A stretch of DNA of 64,000 nucleotides from assembly GCA_024811115.1 (NCBI GenBank), contig JAKOGH010000861.1, positions 56,394-120,393 of the forward strand, given 5' to 3'. Positions within the stretch are counted from its first letter, which is position 1. The number at the start of each line of letters is the position of its first letter. Of the stretch, positions 10,660-21,610 are shown piece by piece. The notes below the pieces were generated by a model, which was given only the letters and a program-made list of their open reading frames with translations, was not told where the DNA came from and searched no databases. This DNA is from Terana coerulea. Taxonomy: Eukaryota > Basidiomycota > Agaricomycetes > Polyporales > Phanerochaetaceae. The translations under genes and the position numbers were made by a program.

Positions 10660-13600
10660 AGAGCGTGAGCGACCCAGCAATTACGGGACGCAGCCTCGTC
10701 CCGCGCCTTGAATAGGTGACTATTGTGAGGCTGTCTTCGTCAACCTATGCCGCATACTCTGAGGGCTTGCGCAAGTCGCTACTCGCAGAATGCGGCCACG
10801 GACAGTGCCTTTGTGTTCTCCCAGCAGGCTCAGCGTACTTGCACTTTGAGTCCACGACCATCCTGGGGGCTTCGTAACTGGCACCGTGAGAGCACGAGCA
10901 ACCCGCCTCGGGCGACATGCAGCCTCGGCCAACGCTCTCATCGTTCCCGATTCCGTGGCCGCGGTCTTCTACCATCTCATAGCCCAGATCCACGGAGTCA
11001 GACGGCGTTGATGACCTGCCAAGCGCGGGCGCAGCCCCGAGTTCGCGTAGCACAGGGAGTTGACAGTGGGGCTTGTCGCGATGGCGCAACTTGACAGCTG
11101 CCGATTGGCGGGAGAGGCGCAGCCTAACCACCAAGCGCAAAGGGTCAGCACATCGGCCGCTTCAGGACAGAATAGAACGGTAAGCGACGCACAAGTGGGA
11201 GCTGCGCTCGCTGATACATGGCCAACATGGCCGAAACAACGAGCCGTTTAGTTTACGCAGCCTGGGCCCTAACAAATTGGGGGAGATAAATTACAACGTC
11301 TCATCTACACGGAGCGGCATACTGACTGAATGACATGCGTTCTGCCGCGCATTCTCCGACGCTTCGCAGACCACGGCGGTCCAGCCCCTACTGCCTCTTC
11401 ATGCTATAGTGCGTTGCTTCTGTGACCTGGAGTTCATGCCCGCCAAGTATGAGCGCGCGAGAAGCAGTCGTGCTCGTCGGCGCTGGAGGTCCCACCTTCC
11501 GTAAACGCCTTCTTGAAAGATTAGTCAGCTCCTTTCCGCTGATTCCCTTCTGTTGACTGCACGAGCAACCTGCCGCATACGAGAGGTTGCTGCAGTCCAC
11601 GCGTTTTTCTTGGCTCGTTGGCATTTTCATCGGCATCGACGCCGAGAGCACTCGCTTGTCTGCCTGCCAAACGCGAGATGGAACGGCGGATCACGCCGTC
11701 GCTGTCTCCTGCCGTAGTCGCTTTCTTCGGCCATTGTGCAGCTCATATGCGCTGACTCTAAGAGCGTGAGCAACCCGCCGCGCGCGGGATGCAGCCGCGG
11801 TCAACGCTCTCGTCATCTCTCAATTCCGTGGCTGCCGCATTCTCTCGCATCGCATCGTAGACACGCTCGTTGCGGGTTGCAGCCTCGATGCGCCGCTATC
11901 TCTATTCATCCCTACAGTATCCACATGAGGTCGAATAATCCAGTGTCCAGGCGGCTGGAATCTCCTAAAGGCAACAAAGAACAATTAGTAAGCACCTTGG
12001 ATGCCTCAAGAAATGAGGGCGGTAAGCGACGCACTACCAGAAATCACGCCCGCCGACTTGTCCGAGAATGATTGATCATTTGGCCAAATCAGAAACCTAG
12101 GCGAAGCACACTTGGTAAGCCACCATGTCTCGTACGTGCCAAGCGATGTACTGACCTCAGATTGTTGCCTGGGCACTGGTGCCGCCCCGCGATCTCCACT
12201 GGCGTTCCAAGATCACTCGCCGCGGTTGTTTGATGCCCCGCGAGCGTAAGGGCGGAACACGAGTTCGCCGCAAATCCACGGCTCGCTCGACGCGTAATTC
12301 GACGGAAGCAAAGCGCGTGAGCAACCCGCCGACCGCGACATGCAGCCGCGTCTCAAGCCGCCGTGGATGCTCTCGCGTGGTCACGATTGCCGATTGTCTC
12401 TAGAACCATTTTGACGAACCTCGACAGCGCGAATGGCCCACCGAGCGCGGCAAGCTGCCGCCAGTCTTGCCGTCCATGGTCTCCTGCTCTCGCCACTGTC
12501 GTCTTTCACCGTATCGAGGTTAATGTGTCCGGGGCCTGGGCCGCGCGCCACGGCAAGATACCGCCGAGGCTTAGGCCGGTACTGTCTCCGAGCCTGCAGG
12601 CACTTGGGCGCACGACCCGTAAGGACATTCCCGCTGACCCTGAGAGCGTGAGCAATCCGCCGCGCGCGAGATGCAGCCGCGGGTTACGGCCCTCGATGTC
12701 CAGTGCTATCACGGCGCCTTCCTCGGCTCTCCCGGGTGCCCTTTTCGCTACGATTTGGGGAGTACGTCGCTCGTCGAGAGCGAGACGGACCGGTGGCACA
12801 CTCGATTATTGCCTGTATTTGCCCGCTGCCTGTATTGTCGCTTGTGACCACTGCCCTGCCGCTCATTTTCGCGAACTCTGACGGCGTGAGCAACCCGCCG
12901 GTTACGGGATGTAGCCGCGGTCTCCGCCCTGAGTAGTTTCCAATCGCGTGGTCGTAGGGTTCATCGTCTTGTAGCCCGGACTTGCGGAGTCAGAGAGCGT
13001 GAGCGACCTGCCGATCGCGGGATACAGACGCGGTTCGCGCGCTCCGCTATGTCCGTAGCCGTGACCGTCGCTCGAGACCGGGTAATCGAACCTAGGGGCA
13101 CGAATGCAGGCGCGAGCGACCGAACGCGGGACATACCCGCGGCATACGCCGCTGCCTTTGCAGGCCCTCTGTGCGGCGTTCGTGAAGTTCGTTCTTGACT
13201 ACAACGAGGGCGTGAGCGACCCGCCGCTCGCGAGATGCAGTCGTGCTGCTTACCTTTGGTCGCTGTCCCCGACTACCTCCAGCCTCCTTTCGACCAACGC
13301 CGACAGCGTGAGCAACCCGGTGCGCGCGGGATGCAGCCGCTTTCCCCGCCCCTCGTAGTCTTCTTCCTTGGTCGCCCCCGTCTTCGACAATCCTACCGAC
13401 TCCGAGTGCGTGAGCAACCCGCCGCTCGCGGGATGCCGACGCGTTCCCCGCTGCTCATGGTCTTCTGCCCTGGTCGCCGCCATCTTCGACCATTTTCGAC
13501 CTCATTTCCACCCACTCCGAGTGCGTGAGCAACCCGCCGCTCGCGAGATGCAGCCGCGTTTCCCGCATCTCGTGGCCGTCTGCCCTGGCCTCCGCCACGC

Positions 13601-13980
13601 TCGACAATCTTCCATCCCGTTTCCACCGACTTCGAGTGCGTGAGCAACCCGCCGCCCGCGGGATGCAGCCGCAGTCCACGCTCCCTGTGGTCTTGTGCCC
13701 GCGCCGGCGCATTCTCCCGCTATCTTGCCATTCATATTCGCCCAGTCCAAGTGCGTGAGCCACCTGCCGCTCGCGAGATGTAGCTGCGGTGCCCGCCCCT
13801 CGCGGCCATCTTCCCTGGTCTCCGCCACGCTCGCTAATCCACGACTCCATTTCCACGGACTCCGAGTGCGCGAGCAACCCGCCGCCCGCGAGATGCAGCC
13901 GCGGTCTCCGCCCCTCGCCGTCCGCCGCCTCCCAAGACGCGGGCAGCCGATCAAGCGCGAGATGCGGCTGCGCGTCGCGT
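10660..13980. repeat. Degenerate 115-bp repeat array, unit A
   Basis: A conserved core of about 38 bp recurs at least 16 times. It begins GCGTGAGCAACCCGCC, has a variable middle often containing CTCGCGAG, and ends GATGCAGCCGCG. Cores start near 13409, 13523, 13639, 13753 and 13869, that is at intervals of 114, 116, 114 and 116 bp. Further cores lie at about 12998, 13110, 13209 and 13305, and more degenerate ones at about 12884, 12645, 12314, 11764, 11559, 10892 and 10663. The roughly 75-bp segments between cores are pyrimidine-rich and related to each other, so this is a higher-order tandem satellite and not a set of unique spacers. The period is not a multiple of three and the same peptide appears in changing frames, so it is not a coding repeat. 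Confidence 0.8.
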
Positions 13981-15460
13981 GCCGCAGAGGGCGGGTCGGA
14001 CGTAACGACGGCCAGGGCGCGAGGCGCAGGCTGAAAAGCGCTGGGCGCGACGGGTGAGTCGTGTATTCTGCGGGCACACGCGTCACGACACTCACCGTGC
14101 AACGCAGCGACGGCTGCCGGGCGCCGATGCGTCGACGCAACACACCGCCGTCCCGCGACTGGTGTCGCGCGGCCGTCCTCGAGACGTCTAGAGCGCCGCC
14201 TTGCGTCGTAGCTTGTGGCGTTGCTTCGTCGGCATCGTTCTACGGCATGCGTGGTCTTGACACAGCGTATCTTGAGGTCCCGCGAGGGACACTTGACGGC
14301 TGGGCGAGGTCGTTCGCGAGGTCAGCACGCGACCTACGCGTTCGAGAAACAGACGCTTACCTGGACGTTCAGCTGCAATGCCAGCCGGCGGAGCGAGACG
14401 CAGCACGCAGGGCGAGACACGCGCGCCGTCACGGCGTCGAGACGACGTATCGTGCTCCGCCGAGCGGGGATCAAACAGCCGGGCTCGGGACGGTGAGGGC
14501 TGGCGGGGTTGACGTCGGGGCGTTTATGCTGCGCAGACGCAATGCACGGCCTTCGGGTGGCCCAGCGGTGTTCGATGGCGCGAAGCGGGTTGCGCAAAGA
14601 CGCCATACATCGATGGCCCGCGAACGAGGGCCGCCTGCGGTCCAGTCACTGTCAGTCGAGCCTTTCAGTGACACAAAATGGCCGTACTGACCTTGTATAA
14701 GTACACAGCAACCTGGCGGCGGCGTGGCCACAGCTGATTTTGCGTCGACGCAACGGATTGCGTTCCCGCGAGCAGCGAGGCGTCGAGACCCTATATCGAG
14801 CTCCCGCGAGCGGTACCCCGGCGTCGGGCGTGCCTGCGATACGCCCAATGGTCAGTGTCTGCTACAGTAGATTACAGTCGAGTGCAACTGACCTTGTTTC
14901 ATAGGGCCATATATCTACATCCCGTCGCCTGGACATGCCGTGTAAGTCTTATTCACTCTCGCTGCAAGCCAAACGGCGTGCACTTACCTTTGGTGAGCAG
15001 ACGCGCGGTCGGTTTACCGTGAGGCAACAGATCTTCTTCCCGCGAGCGAGGGCTAGCAAAAGGAGACAGGTGAGCATGCTTTCGCTGAGACGTCTACGCA
15101 CAGCTGTTGAGGATAACAACAGGTACTGACCGAGCGCTACCCTCCCCTTGTATGCGCATATCTCATGGCTCTGGGACTGGCTTGTCTGCGTTGGTTGGGG
15201 CAGAGTGCAGGCGCACTGGCGGGCTGAGGGGAAGTTGAGTTTAGTACAACGGCAGCGGCAGCAGCGCGATAGACAGCGGAGGACGCACCATGGTCGAGTT
15301 TGGGTGGTGCGAGAGGCACGCGAACGTTGCGCCAAAGCGTCGATCGGCGGCCGCTTGCAGGCGCTGGAAGGGGTCGCGTCGAGGTGCAGAAGGCGGAAGG
15401 GAGGCGCGAGGTCGCGCGTCGATCGGTGGTCTGCGTCAGCGCGATGTGTCCGGATGCAGA
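13981..15460. other. GC-rich spacer of unit A with short dispersed repeats
   Basis: No recognisable gene. GCGTCGACGCAAC occurs at 14129-14141 and 14742-14754, and CGTCGAGAC motifs recur at about 14433 and 14781, suggesting an older, decayed repeat. Long frames here are open in several phases at once because of high GC. The unit B equivalent is about 27440-28920. Confidence 0.45.
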
Positions 15461-15550
15461 GTGTCGAGTAGAGTGTCGGGTGGAGTAGAGTGCTAGGGAG
15501 GTGTCGAGTAGAGTGAGGATACAGGTTGTCGAGTAGACTGAGGATACAGA
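15461..15550. repeat. Short tandem repeats (GTCGAGTAGAGT), unit A/B junction
   Basis: Imperfect tandem copies of GTGTCGAGTAGAGT and GAGTAGA(C/A)TGAGGATACAG lie just upstream of F-box copy B, in what should be its promoter region. Confidence 0.7.
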
Positions 15551-15757
15551 GTCACGTTTCTAGGTCTGTCGATCGATGCCCCGGACGGCGGAGCTACGTC
15601 GCCGCGCATCAAGTGCGGGGAAACGTCGACAGTGGCGCCGGCGTCGGTGGCCAAATGAGCGGCCGTGGCGCGCGCTTCGGCACGGACGTGCGCTCCGACA
15701 TTCCGTCATGCGCTGCTCGCCGACGCCGCCGCCCATCACCTCATCCGCAACCGCATC

Positions 15758-16927
15758 ATGTCCACCTCGCCTCCAGCGTTGCCCGTCGAGCTCTGGCTCG
15801 CCATCCTCCGCTTCGCCACCCTCTCCCACGCGACCGCGTCGCTGTGCGCAACGACCTATGCGCCGTTCCAGGCCGCCGCGCTGCTCAGCGTCGACACGGA
15901 CGCCGTCGCCGTCAAGCGCGCCGTCGTCTGCGTCTGCAAGCTCTGGCGACACCTCGCCCGCGGCCTGCTCTTCGAGGACGTGCTCATCACGCGCGATGTG
16001 CGCGCGCTGCAGCGAGCCTTGGCGGCGGACGGAGGCGGAGACGCGACGCACAGATGGGTTCGCCGCGCATGTGTGCCCTATCACAGCTGCACGCCATACA
16101 GCTCCAACGACCTCGCCGCGCTCGCGAACCTGCTGCAAGCTTGTCCTGGCCTGGAGGTGCTTGCCCGACCCATCACGCACCAGTCAGACATCATGACCTT
16201 CGACTATCCGGCCGTCGACTGTCCTGCCCTGACGTCCCTCAAGCGTCTGGATTGGTGGCATTACAACGAGGCGGCGCGGAGCGGCGGCCTGAACGCGCTC
16301 ACCGATGTCATCCACGCCGCCCCCAATCTGCAGTACCTGTCCATAGGCGGCGACCTGTGGCTGAACCTCATGCACCGCGGCGTCCTCGACGTCCCCGCCC
16401 TCACCACACTGCGCATCCGCCGGATGAACGTCCTCTTCCTGCAGCAGGTCTGCCGCTGGCGCATGCCCCAGCTGACGCACGTTGTCATCGACGTCTTCAG
16501 CACGGCGAGCCTGCTGTGCCCGCTGTGGGACCAGTACGGCGCGCAGATCCGGACGGTAGAGTTCGGCATGAACCTCAAGTTCTACGTGTTGGACCTCATC
16601 CCGCACGTCCTCGTCAACTGCCCGACGCTCGAGGCGCTCGGATACTACATCCTGTTCACCGCGGTGCCGCATGGCCCCCAGCAGGCGCACACATCCCTCA
16701 CGACGCTGAGATGGCATGCGCACGCCAACGCGTTCTTCTCCGCGACGGATCCCGCTTTTTGGGAGCACCTCGCAGCACACGTCGCTGTCTTCTCGCGCCC
16801 CTTCTTCCCCGCACTCCAGCGCATTATCTTGCACGGCAGCTGGGAGCCCGCTTTGGCCGACGAGCGATTCCGGGCTTTGGCAAAGACGCTCAGGGACCGG
16901 GGAGTGATGGTCGAGAGGCACCCTTGA
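15758..16927 (+). CDS. F-box-like protein, copy B (intact)
   Basis: This is the only one of the three copies with an uninterrupted frame: 389 residues from the ATG at 15758 to the TGA at 16925-16927. The F-box consensus LPVELWLAILRF lies at about residues 7-18. Leucine-rich segments follow, and the conserved tail ends in VMVERHP. An in-frame upstream ATG at 15665 would add 31 residues; I prefer 15758 because the shorter start is the one present in all three copies. Amino-acid differences from copy A are few (for example NDL for NDF, LTHVV for LRHVV, a Phe-Arg for Phe-Trp near the end). A role as SCF substrate adaptor is inferred from the F-box only. Confidence 0.8.
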   Translation: MSTSPPALPVELWLAILRFATLSHATASLCATTYAPFQAAALLSVDTDAVAVKRAVVCVCKLWRHLARGLLFEDVLITRDVRALQRALAADGGGDATHRWVRRACVPYHSCTPYSSNDLAALANLLQACPGLEVLARPITHQSDIMTFDYPAVDCPALTSLKRLDWWHYNEAARSGGLNALTDVIHAAPNLQYLSIGGDLWLNLMHRGVLDVPALTTLRIRRMNVLFLQQVCRWRMPQLTHVVIDVFSTASLLCPLWDQYGAQIRTVEFGMNLKFYVLDLIPHVLVNCPTLEALGYYILFTAVPHGPQQAHTSLTTLRWHAHANAFFSATDPAFWEHLAAHVAVFSRPFFPALQRIILHGSWEPALADERFRALAKTLRDRGVMVERHP

Positions 16928-16934
16928 CCTTGAC

Positions 16935-17835
16935 AATGGTACGGCGTAGTTCCTGTTGTCCATCGGTCCCAGCGCTGGCCAGTTCGGTATCAACTTCGGG
17001 GATGAAGTTGTCCGCGGCTCCGTCATCCTACACAACAGCACGTCCATCCTGCGCGCTCTGCCCCGCCGCCGGACGTAGCACCTCCGCTGCTCGCCAGTGC
17101 GAACCTCGCAGGCAGGTTCGTCATTACGAAGCGCATGCTAGACATGTTCAAACGTAAGCATCCAATGTTTGACTTTCTGCATGTACTGATGTTGCGGGGA
17201 ACAGGCGCGACTGACCCACTAGCGTATAACTGGCTGTTCACTGGCGGCTTCCTCGCGGCTGCTAGCACCGGAATGGCCGGGCTTGTCCAAGCAGGCTACC
17301 TCACCAGCAGCTTGCTGTGCGTCGGCTCCCTTTCTGGCCTTGCGTCCCAAGCTACCGCGCGCCAGGGTAACATCCTCGGTATCCTCGGTGTCGGCTCCGG
17401 CATCCTCGCGTCCCTCGCCGCCGTCGGCTTCTCCCCAGACGTCCTCGCCCAGTTCGCGATGGCGGCAGCTCTAGGAGGTGGCGTGGGCACCGTCATCGGG
17501 CGGTACATCACGGCGATCGAGCTCCTGCAGATGGTCGTGGCGCTGCACTCCGACGTCGGGCTCGCGGCGGTGCTGACGAGCATCGCGAGCGTGCTGAGCG
17601 ATGTTGGGCACGCGTCGTCGCGTTCTTCAAGCTCGCCGGCAAGATGTCCTCGCGTCCGCTCGCGCTCCCCGGGACGCACCTCATCAACAGCTCGCTGCTG
17701 GCGACGAACGTCGCGGTGATGGGCGCGTTCGTGACGTCCAAGCCGACGGTGCCCCTGATAGCGGCGGTGTATCGTGGGGTGAACGCGATGCTGAGCTTCG
17801 TGAAGGGGTTTACAACTACAGCAGTGATCGGTTGA
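16935..17835 (+). pseudogene. NNT: NAD(P) transhydrogenase (NNT) fragment, unit B
   Basis: Counterpart of the unit A fragment, decayed independently. It has an in-frame stop at the very start (TAG at about 16946), a separate frame change near 17060, and a 67-bp deletion near 17610. The deletion joins two GCGTCG hexamers and removes the GGVTF membrane segment. It keeps the extra C that unit A lost near the 3' end, so the reading frame there continues to GFTTTAVIG before a stop at 17833-17835. The MFK/R intron (starting at about 17154) is preserved. Confidence 0.83.
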
Positions 17836-18209
17836 TATGCGCGAGTGCGCGGGTCCCTATGGTGAGTATGAAAGCATGACGGCACGCCCTGCCCCGCCGC
17901 CGGTCGTTGCCCAGGGAGACCGAAGCGATGGCCGCGCAATGGTGATCCATCATATCCCTGCGAACCCGATAGTAGGGATGGACCTGAAGCACAACCGTCT
18001 GTAGTGACACCGCCAGTAGAAATGCATCTACTGTGTGGATGACATACACCCCGATGACCCCCGATGACCCGCAATTGAATATATTAGTACTACTCTGTTA
18101 ATGTACAGTACATGTAGGCAGTGACAATATATTTGTTTTCCCTTGAGACTATTGAGAGTACAGATGGAGTGTCAGAGTCAACGAGAGCATAGGTTGAGGC
18201 AGGATGAAA

Positions 18210-18300
18210 AGCAGAGATTGAGATGGGATGGACAATGCAAGGCTGAGATGGGATGGATGACATGAGATGGGATGAACGACACGAGATGGAAAGGATCCGA
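18210..18300. repeat. Minisatellite, GAGATGGGATGGACGACAC type, unit B
   Basis: Collinear counterpart of the 4.74 kb minisatellite, with a different number and order of imperfect copies, as expected for slippage since the duplication. Confidence 0.7.
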
Positions 18301-21220
18301 CAAGTTCATATCATAAAATGATCCGCGCACGACTTGTACAAAACATGCGAAGAATTCAAACCAGCAGCTGCACGAAATAGTACAACTGCGACGACGCTGT
18401 CACAACAATATATAACATCATACAAGCACCATCGCGATATACTACTAACGGCGCTTAGGAGAGTTGGTCAATATTCATAAGCGCGGCGGCAGAGTCAATA
18501 CCAGACCCAAATACACTGATACTTCCCAACGCGACGTTCCTTTAGCAGTACGAGAGTCAGGACTGTATCATTACAGCAAAATCACTACAATCTCACTCGC
18601 GAATTTAGACCGCACAACTGCGCACTAACAATCGTTCGAAACCAGCGGTAGTCACCGAGGAGCCATTGGCTACCGACGGCAACGTCGACGGCGAGGTAAT
18701 AGCTGTTTACCAGCAGCAGAGAGCGGTCTGCAGGACGCCTGTGACTGCGAAGGCATACTGCTGCAGCAGCCGGCCGACGCTGCATAGGGACATTTGTGAA
18801 CGGCACTATGCCGAAGCTCGTCGACGCGAATACCACCTCTCGCCGCCGCGATACACGGCTGAGGCGATGAGGGCATTTGATGGACAAAAAGCGTAAGCGG
18901 CCGGGGCCGTCAGCTGCCTCCTTACTGAAAGAACTACGTCAGCGCGCAATATATAGCCTGCAACGGGAAAGCGCGCACAACTGAGCCACCATTCAACGCA
19001 GAACGTTCGGAGGCGGCGACTAGTCAATGGCACCCAGTAAGCTTCTGTGTCCGACGAGTAAGTACGCTGATAACCACGGTCACCAATGCGGACTTACCGG
19101 AGAGAGAGACTAGTACTGCGCCGAAGGGTCAACTGTCAATCTGCGAAGTTGAAACGAAGGTCAGTGCTCATACAGACTTCGCTCAGAAGGTTGTTACCTG
19201 GCGCATATTACATTCAATGACGAATCTGTAGCAAAATAAAGGATAGGTAAGCATGCATTCGTACCGAGAAGGTAAGAAATGAACGAACCTTGCGCAAGAC
19301 CCTTGCACGCCGCGTCCGGAATGTCTTCAACTGACGAGCGGACCCAGAGGGCGGCGTCGAAAGCGCGAGGGCAATGGCATGTCAGCGGCGAGCAGAAGGC
19401 GGGCGAGGCAAGGATGTAGACGTGAGACCGCAGAGAAGATAAGGGGCCGTTGGGGCTGAGGAAAAGTCGTCCTCATCCTTCCTCTCTTATACCATCTGAG
19501 AACACCCTAGAACGCAAGTTATCCGTTAGTCACACGGCACCACTGTCCAGCCCCGGCCTCGGCAGTGCAAATGACGCATCATGGCGTCGCGTAGAGGGCA
19601 ATACTCTGCGCCGAAGTGAGACGAGGGCACAAGGACACCAAAATGAAATCGGGTGCCCTCCATGTTCTCCGAGCCGTCCCAAAACACTGGCACGCGGGGC
19701 GTTTGTAACCGAGCCGAGATGATCGACGTACGTACCTCCCACTACCCAGACGACCGGTATTTCGACTCGCCGTAGTTCGCAAGGAGCTTGCCGCCGTGCT
19801 GTCCAGGCCCATACCGACATCTAGAAAAAAACACTCAGCATCAGCGACGGCGACCCATGCCGGGTGTACGTACCTATGCCGCACATCGGTTTGGTCTCGT
19901 TGCGGCCGAGGGACCGAGCGAACGCCTTCGCATTGCGTCGCCGGGCCTCGAATTGGCATTCTCAGCGCCTTAGCCCCTGACTCTAGCCTTCGTCGAGTTG
20001 GCGGCGCGTCTGACAAGCGGGCGCAGATCAGCGCGACGGAGTAGATGAGCAGTCGGGTATTGATAAACATTAAGTCTGTCTCACCGTATGCATAATTTAA
20101 TCCCTGCCGTTCCTCGATTTCGGCTTTATGCAATGAGCGCGGCTCGATTCTATCCGTCTGTACTGTATGCACTGAATTTAATTCGGCCGATAGGTCATGT
20201 AAGCATTTGGAGTTTACAAATACAGGGTTACCCACCGTACAATCCTGCTACTAGTGCGCAGCTTCTCCGTGACACAAGCGGCATGCTTCCTAAACGGACG
20301 TCTCTGCACAAGCGACAGCGTGGCGGCGCCACATTGCATCTTGATTTCGCCCCACTTTTCTCGGCAACTTCACCTTGAAAGCCAATCATTGCGGGTGCCC
20401 AGCCCGCGTGGGACGCTTCATAGTCAGACACATTTCTTGCTGATGACTGCGGCTAAGATGAAACTTCGCCTCGTGCGCCCAGCGCTGTGTCGCGCACTGT
20501 CATGCGTTGCATGCCAGCGGGCACGACGGCTGATTGCGTAGCGGATCTTCCTCCGGATTGAGGCATCGCGTCCAACGGCGATGGTAACAAAACTCATCCG
20601 GCTTTCCGTTCTGGCCGTCAGTCCTTGCGTAAGCGTCAGCGAGGCGGTGCCGTAGATCTAAATTGTCACTTACTTGTCTCGGCGACGACCGCCAAGTGTT
20701 AGCGGCATGGTCAGCACCAGGGATACTAGCCGCCTCTAGCGAGACGCACATATTCAGTCATGGTCTGTGCCGTTGATGGCGACTGAGAAGTCTTACCCTG
20801 CAAGCCGTAGTACAACGCCGTTTCGATCGCATCTGGATGCAGGGTGCGCCTGGTTACACCACGGGATTTGAATCAGAATCCAAATGTTAATGAACGAAGC
20901 CGGTCAAGAAACTTACTTAGGTCTCCACGGTGAATACCACGCATATACGTCCTGGTAATAATTCGGCAGCCCCTACAGCTGTAAAATTCTCAATTGAATT
21001 CATTTATTCTCAAGCAATCACAGCTCACTCACCTTAAACGAAGCTCGGGCTGTGTAGCGGTTGCCTTGGTAGTCCCGGCGACGATGCGACCCTTGTCGCA
21101 GATGGGACGGGGAGTAACTTACCACATCGGTGGTTCATAGAACCCCACTCGCATGGAATGCGCCGCGCCGGCTTACGCGATGCAAGCGCAGTAGGTCCGC
21201 GCTAGGAGGGATATCAAATT

Positions 21221-21610
21221 TTATGAGTTCTGCCGCCTACACCAAGGGAACGCACGCTTACCGGGCGTGCGCAATATGCGAACAATGCTATGGTATTGAT
21301 TTCGGAACACCTCGTGTACCTCACCGAGCCTGCGGCGTCTGCGATCCATCCCGTTTTCAGAGCCATGCTCACGCAGTGTGTGCATGAACTGCCGTCCGAT
21401 CTGTGTGAATTCCTTGAGCTCGTTCCCGGGTCTATGAGGTAACGGCTTGATACAGCCAAGCGTCGGCGTACCATAGCGTTTGCACCAATAACCGAAGTCA
21501 ATGGGTGCTGCCACGTTCGGCGGCCTCTTGGTGCTTGAGCAAACGAAGCGACGACGACGGCGAACTAAATACGGACCTGGCAGAACAGCATCAGTACGTT
21601 TCTCCGCCAA
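21221..21610 (-). other. Unassigned ORF, unit B counterpart
   Basis: Same 129-codon frame as at 7759-8148 with about a dozen substitutions, most of them in the N-terminal third. Function unknown. Confidence 0.25.

Larger units (their letters stand above)
2178..15715. repeat. Tandem segmental duplication, unit A
   Basis: The F-box start codon at 2220 recurs at 15758 and 29218. Everything from here to 15715 has a collinear counterpart in unit B with scattered substitutions and small indels. The unit contains an F-box gene, an NNT fragment, minisatellites, an AT-rich island and a 115-bp repeat array. It is 13,538 bp long, not counting the transposon. Confidence 0.93.

Noticed and set aside
13000..13980. 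CRISPR-like repeat/spacer array
   Set aside because: The host is a eukaryote, the segments between cores are related to each other, the cores are degenerate and there are no cas genes.
13104..14057. Repeated peptide SVSNPP...CSR as a coding tandem repeat
   Set aside because: The period of 113-116 bp is not a multiple of three and the peptide moves between frames, so it is a by-product of the DNA repeat.
14061..14690. 209-codon ORF in the GC-rich spacer
   Set aside because: Arg/Ala-rich, no domain, interrupted in unit B, and open frames exist in other phases.
16184..17047. 287-codon antisense ORF across F-box copy B
   Set aside because: Mirror of the F-box frame with a low-complexity composition. 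Antisense frames of the other copies are interrupted at other places.
15526..17157. 543-codon ORF overlapping F-box copy B in another frame
   Set aside because: The region is open in most frames because of high GC. The translation is Arg/Pro-rich with no domain, while the F-box frame has recognisable protein sequence.
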